Below are positions 58,979 through 64,000 of a stretch of DNA of 64,000 bases, piece after piece. Both the position numbers and the translations under genes were made by a program. The notes below the pieces were generated by a model that had not been told where the DNA came from, did no database searches, and saw only the letters and a program-made list of their open reading frames with translations. This DNA is from Branchiostoma lanceolatum (Eukaryota > Chordata > Leptocardii > Amphioxiformes > Branchiostomatidae): contig NC_089726.1 of assembly GCF_035083965.1 (NCBI RefSeq), positions 14,947,501 to 15,011,500 of the forward strand, in the 5' to 3' direction. Position 1 is the stretch's first letter, and every line of letters begins with the position of its first letter.

Positions 58979-61900
58979 GTACGTCCACTTACTGAACATT
59001 CAAACATTGCTCCCTCATGTCACAGGGAACAGGGCTTACCTAATGTGTGGCTCATACGAAAAGTACATCTAGGTAATCAAAGGCTTATTTTGTGGTGATG
59101 AAACTATTTTGTAGGGTAATGGATACATGAAAAAAAGAGAGAAATGAGTCAGAAGGGATTTCTGATAGAGAGCTAAAACAAAAATGTCAAAACTGTTAGG
59201 TTAGTTAGATGTCAAATTTCTCTAACAAACTAGATAAATGAATACTGGGCCAGGGGCTACACTTTTTTGCTTCTTTTTGTAAAAGATATTATAACCGTAC
59301 ACATGTTTTTTATCAGACACTAATTTACTGCAAATGTTACCCTTCCCACTATTTTTTTGTGTGAAAATTCATTGTTGAGCTGTATACAATAGCCAAGGGC
59401 AGTAGCAAGTAACTAGGCAACTACAACTTAGTACAAGTACATGGGTTTTTGAAAGGTGATGGTTCTATTTGATCAGACATTGGCTGGTATTTCCCCACAG
59501 GTAAAGGTGGCAAGTTACGAAGCAAACACAAACATAAAATCTAAATTGTTAAAAGTGTAAATAAAGTGTTTTATTATCTGTAATGTCAGCACACCTGGTG
59601 ACAGGTGAAGACAAACGGCTGCCCTCCAGCTGATAATTACTAACAATTATTTCAGGGGACGGCAAAATTAATTGGTCTGGGAGGTGCCATAATGATGATT
59701 TGCTGGTCTCGAATTATTTTGCCCCATTAAACCTCCATACATTTTGTTAAGATGATTAATTGATATGTGGTCACGTCTGTATCACCGTCACAGTCATCCG
59801 CCTCTGCATGCTTATTTACATAAAGAAAAGGACAACGTGGGAAAGAAAAGATGCCATATGGTATCATGTAACATTTTCCCCCACATCTCTGTTGTTCGTT
59901 TGTTTGTTTCGATGTCTGTTTTGTTATTTTGGTCTTTGTATGATTTTTTTTTTTTTTTTTGGAATTGTAAGACTTTTCAGCCATTTTTTTGTACTTGGTG
60001 CCTCATTTTAGCTTTTCTAGAGCAGTTTTACATACAGGTTTAACTTGCAGCAGTTTTATTCACAGAATCAACTATTAAAGAAGTCTCAGAATTTTTTCAA
60101 TATATGTGTACATCAAAATACTGTACTAGTACCTTTGCCAATGCATTGATGGTAGACCACTTATTACCACGCAACATTAGCCTATAGTCTTATTCAAGAA
60201 TTCAAATGCTGCCACTTTCATATTACCAAGGAAAAACATGTTCTGTGGACAGCCCAAGATGATGAAAATGTGTCTCAGAAATGTATTTACTTCGAACAAG
60301 TAAGAAATAGTCATGTTGATCTCTGCCACTTTTCCTTATACAACACATCTTAGCTTCGCTGCTGTTGTTTCATAAGCTTTTTTGTGAGATCCAACACTAC
60401 CATTTATACATGTAGTATACGTGGTGCAGGGTTTTATTGTTCCATAAAACTACCTTCCTAGATCTTTTGGTGAATATATGACCTTTGTTTCACACCACAC
60501 AAAGTTCACAGTAGTATTTATCCCATCAGGTGTTGTGTGGAAAGGGTACAAACCAATGATTACTGAGGCTTCTGTAACTACCGGTGATTTAATTAGATGG
60601 TGCTCTAAAAAGCACACAGCTGTCTGTAACAAAAGTGTCCATTCACGGCGACCCTGACGACCCCAGCCCAGGGCGACGTTTTATGGCAGGAAATAGTTTT
60701 CCTTCTGTAACCGTATCATTAGACAGGGCACCAGGTGCAAAAGCACATGAATTCAGGGACATATACTGTACAGCAGTTATATACAACAGGATCGGTGTTA
60801 GACTCTAAAGGAACCTAGATGTCTTTGACAGTACAGAAAAATCAGAGCAAGAGAACTTTGATCAAGTTTTCCCTGTTTACATACATTTATCTGTGTGTGT
60901 AACAGTTTAGGGAGGGTAGATACATGCATGTATGTGATTTTTTTGTCATCTTATTTCTGGTCCCAGTTGTCTCTTGTCCCCTTCCTTTTTCAGGTATTTC
61001 TGGGCAATTCTTGGAAACACTGTTGGACGATTGGACAGAACATATGATTTTTCCTGTTCTTGCAATAGAGGCAAGCCTCCCTCAATGAGTTTTTATTGAA
61101 TAGAATATGTACAGACTTTAGAATTTTTTTCTGTACTTAGAAATGACCCTTGTGTAACCTCTAGTAAGAGGACCTCTTCTGTTTAAGTACCAATTACACT
61201 TTATTTCTTTCCCACTCTGTATAACCAAGGCATTCCTCCTAGCCTGATTACAGTTGTTATGATTATTGACATAACATAGTAATGACAGGGGGGCGCCAGA
61301 GGGATGATACTCTCCCCTATTGTCCGTCTCACCAGCATCCTGGCAAAGCCTGTTTAGTAAACATCGTTTAGACAACACAGTGTGTGTTTGTGGTGCCTGG
61401 AGTGTTTGCGGAACAAAGTTTAGCTGAACTTCAAGTATTTTTCTTACAAACAACTTGAACTAAGTCACAGGTGATATGAACGTGATGTTGTCATGGTTTT
61501 GCCCCAACGCATTATCAATTGAACTGCAGTAATCAAGACCAATTAAACAATGTTATCTGTATTCTGGTTTATAGATTATTCCTGTCAATCAATTGGTTCA
61601 ACAGTAAACAATGTTCATATGTTATGGATATAGCCCTTATCCTGTAACAATCGATGTGGATCAAAGTATAACTACATATCTCTCTGTGTATAGATTTAGC
61701 TGCAAAAAGGTCTGAACAGTCTCCAAAGCACACCCTTTTTCTTCAACTTGACAACTTCGCCACCTGGGAATTGATTTTTTTATGGGTTTGGGACACTGTC
61801 ACAGTAAAATTTACACAACGGGAGGAAGGGCACTGCTATGTCAATAGTGGGCATGGTCAGGAAATTGATGTAATATCATACTAACCACATTATTTACTTT

Positions 61901-64000
61901 TGTTAACTTTTATGGGACAGTAAAATGCAAACATGATTCAATGGTACAGTAGTTAGATAATGACCCAAGAGAAACCACTCCTATGTCAACAGTGGGCAGT
62001 GTCAGGGAATTGATATGATATCATACTAACCACATGTCGCTTTACCCAGAACAAAGGTAGTCACCCTATTGTGAATCACTACATGACCATTAATAATTAC
62101 ACCTGACATCTAGCTGTCGACCACAGCCAGGGAGTGTCGACAGTGTTTTGAAAAGGAAAGACCACAGCTTCCCTTGCCTTGGGCTGTCTTATGGTGTATC
62201 ATATCATAATTATGATTAATCATTCATATGATACCTCAGTAATTCAGGCAGGAACAAAACTGTTCACTAAATGTAGATAAACCTACATGTATCTGCTTTT
62301 TTTTATAAATTCTAAACAAATTCTAAATACACTGTATGTGATTTTTCTGTGGCACGGTGGTCTTGTAGTTAGTTAGGGTTGTTGACTCAGAACCTGGAGG
62401 AACTGAGTTTGAATCCCTGACAGATCCCAATGTTGTGCCCTTGGGAAAGACACTGTACACCTATTTCCTTGACTCAGGTGTGAACGGGTACCTATAGCTA
62501 GCTTCAGCTAGGAAAGTCCCTTGGATAGGACTTAAATTGGGAGTCCCTTGTTGTATGGGAGCCACACCTCGAGCGAAAAATTACTTATAAAAATAAAGAA
62601 GAGTACTAGTAGAGGTCCATGCCGGTGTGAGACTCGATCAAGTAAATCTGTCCGGATATGCAGCTCGTACTCTTCAGTACAAACCTGGTGTGTTACATGT
62701 ATGCAGTGAGCCGGTTTGCTAAGTATGCAATACAAACAAACCAACAATTTCTGTATTTGGAATGATTGTGATTTACTATCATTTAGTCTGTACCTATTCC
62801 CACTCTTCCGTGAATGTTGCAATGCCTAAGGGCATGAGGATATGTCTGTACTTTGCAGTAAGCTACACAAATATTTTCTTTGTCCCTTGGAGTTTCCCAT
62901 GTAAGAACTGAGCAGTAGGATTGAGAAAACAAGTCGGCAACAAACCAGTATGGAAAGAAAGCATGTGTTGCAAAAAGATACCATGATTATAGTGGTCATT
63001 GAGGTTTATGGAGTTAGTGTGGGATACAAGCATGACTCTATAGCAAGCACATAAGGCTTGCACTGTCCTGTTTTATTCTACAATTCAATAGTCTCTACTA
63101 GACTGACTACTCTGGCTGATTGGGAGAATAATTTGCCTGTAAAATTTGGCTAAAGGGGTTGACCGGCTGTGCAACTGTGGGGGAAATATTAACCTTGTCG
63201 TGGACTGACTCTTCTGGCCAATTCTTCCCTTTTTTGTCGAATACTGCAATCCTTCCACCCATAGAAAGGTCTGGTGGAGGCTAACAATTCAAGGTCAAAT
63301 TGCACGTGTCTGGTATTAAAGATCTACACTCACTACTCACTAGGACAGTAAATTCTAATGTGTCAAACTCGTCCTCGATGGCTATGTCCTATGATACACC
63401 AACTTTAAAGTTTTTACTACCGGTCACCAAGTTTGATGGTTGTTGTCCCTGTCCTGATTTGACTCTATGAAAGGATAGGTGTCTAGTCTGATCATCGTAG
63501 CTAAAGGTCATGGAGACAAAGTTACAAAGCACTCAGTCTTTACAATTAAGTGGTGTAATTACATCACATTACAGTAACAATGGCCGTATTCACCACACCT
63601 CCAGCACAGGACCCACCCTTCCTACCACAACTGGGCACGGCCTGACATTTACCGTGGTTTCTGACCGCCACTCAAACAATGGCAGACACCTAACCACGTC
63701 AGCGACAGTTTAGAGGATAATAGTAGCTTTAGGGATTTCCTGCTGACATTTGGACATCTCCGATAGAAGGACAACAGTAGTCATGTGAACCTTTTGTAAG
63801 AGTGGTCCTTCTCGACTCAAGGATGTACTACATATTGTGTAGTCTGTACTTGGAAACATTATTTGCTAGGGAGACAACCAATCTTTTCAAAAGTTAAGAT
63901 GTACAAAAAGAAGCCAACAGCACACGTCCATTTGGGGATTTTAGTGGATGGGAACTAGGCTTTGGAGTTGGCACAGGGATGGTAGATGATTATAAAGTTT
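58979..64000. other. POC1 intron 12 or downstream region
   Basis: The POC1 reading frame leaves exon 12 through a GTACGT donor at 58979. Beyond the SINE at 62345-62590 and a poly-T run near 59945-59960, no exon resembling the POC1 coiled coil or any other conserved protein was recognised on either strand. Confidence 0.5.
62345..62590 (+). mobile_element. tRNA-derived SINE copy C
   Basis: GTGGCACGGTGGTCTTGTAGTTAG is a tRNA-like head, GAGTTTGAATCCC is box B-like, and the core TTGTGCCCTTGGGAAAGACA is followed by CAGGTGTGAACGGGTACC, as in copies A and B. It ends in an A-rich stretch near 62575-62600. Confidence 0.65.

Noticed and set aside
63510-63713. Ser/Thr-rich frame near the end of the window
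   Set aside because: No domain, splice context or repeat support; composition looks random.

Overview
The window reads as invertebrate animal nuclear DNA, most likely a lancelet (Branchiostoma) or another invertebrate deuterostome. The housekeeping genes have many short exons with GT-AG introns and are close to vertebrate orthologues in sequence and length. Between them lie dense short repeats, hairpin elements, tRNA-derived SINEs and very recent tandem exon duplications, which suits the highly polymorphic lancelet genome. The species is an inference; no marker in the window names it.

Layout. Positions 1-28000 are a fast-evolving region with two related loci on the minus strand. Locus 1 (2355-9195) encodes a secreted lectin-like protein: a signal peptide, a short acidic helical stalk, then a six-repeat tectonin beta-propeller. 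The whole propeller-coding set (4 exons, own stop codon) is present three times in tandem with a period of about 1.64 kb. Locus 2 (20867-26692) has a homologue of a locus 1 stalk exon, but it is followed by five tandem cassettes of a different domain, the farnesoic acid O-methyltransferase-like domain (Pfam Methyltransf_FA). Flanking DNA of the two loci is colinear and homologous, and a fragment of locus 1 intron survives at 20284-20345 beside the locus 2 array. The two loci therefore look like an ancient tandem duplication in which the C-terminal domain was exchanged. All exon junctions checked are phase 1, so cassettes can be joined or skipped without frameshift. A LINE fragment, palindromes and repeats fill the space between.

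Positions 30500-64000 hold conserved single-copy genes: a Rab43/Rab19-like GTPase (+, 30544-33333); SPF45/RBM17 splicing factor (-, 35651-43334, 16 exons); RPP14, an RNase P/MRP subunit (+, 44521-45998); CCNQ/FAM58A cyclin (-, 46605-50550); and POC1 centriolar WD40 protein (+, from 53466, 3' end outside the window). SPF45 and RPP14 are head-to-head, as are CCNQ and POC1. RPP14 and CCNQ converge. The functions (mRNA splicing, tRNA processing, CDK10 activation, centriole assembly, membrane traffic) share no pathway.

Most notable: the domain-swapped paralogous loci with selectable terminal cassettes; a pair of near-perfect palindromes between the SPF45 and RPP14 promoters; a Rab whose NKxD motif reads CKRD; SPF45 lengthened by repeated phase-1 micro-exons; and a 1.6 kb terminal-inverted-repeat element in CCNQ intron 1. 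All coordinates were worked out by hand from splice signals and reading frame, so single-base errors at exon edges are possible.
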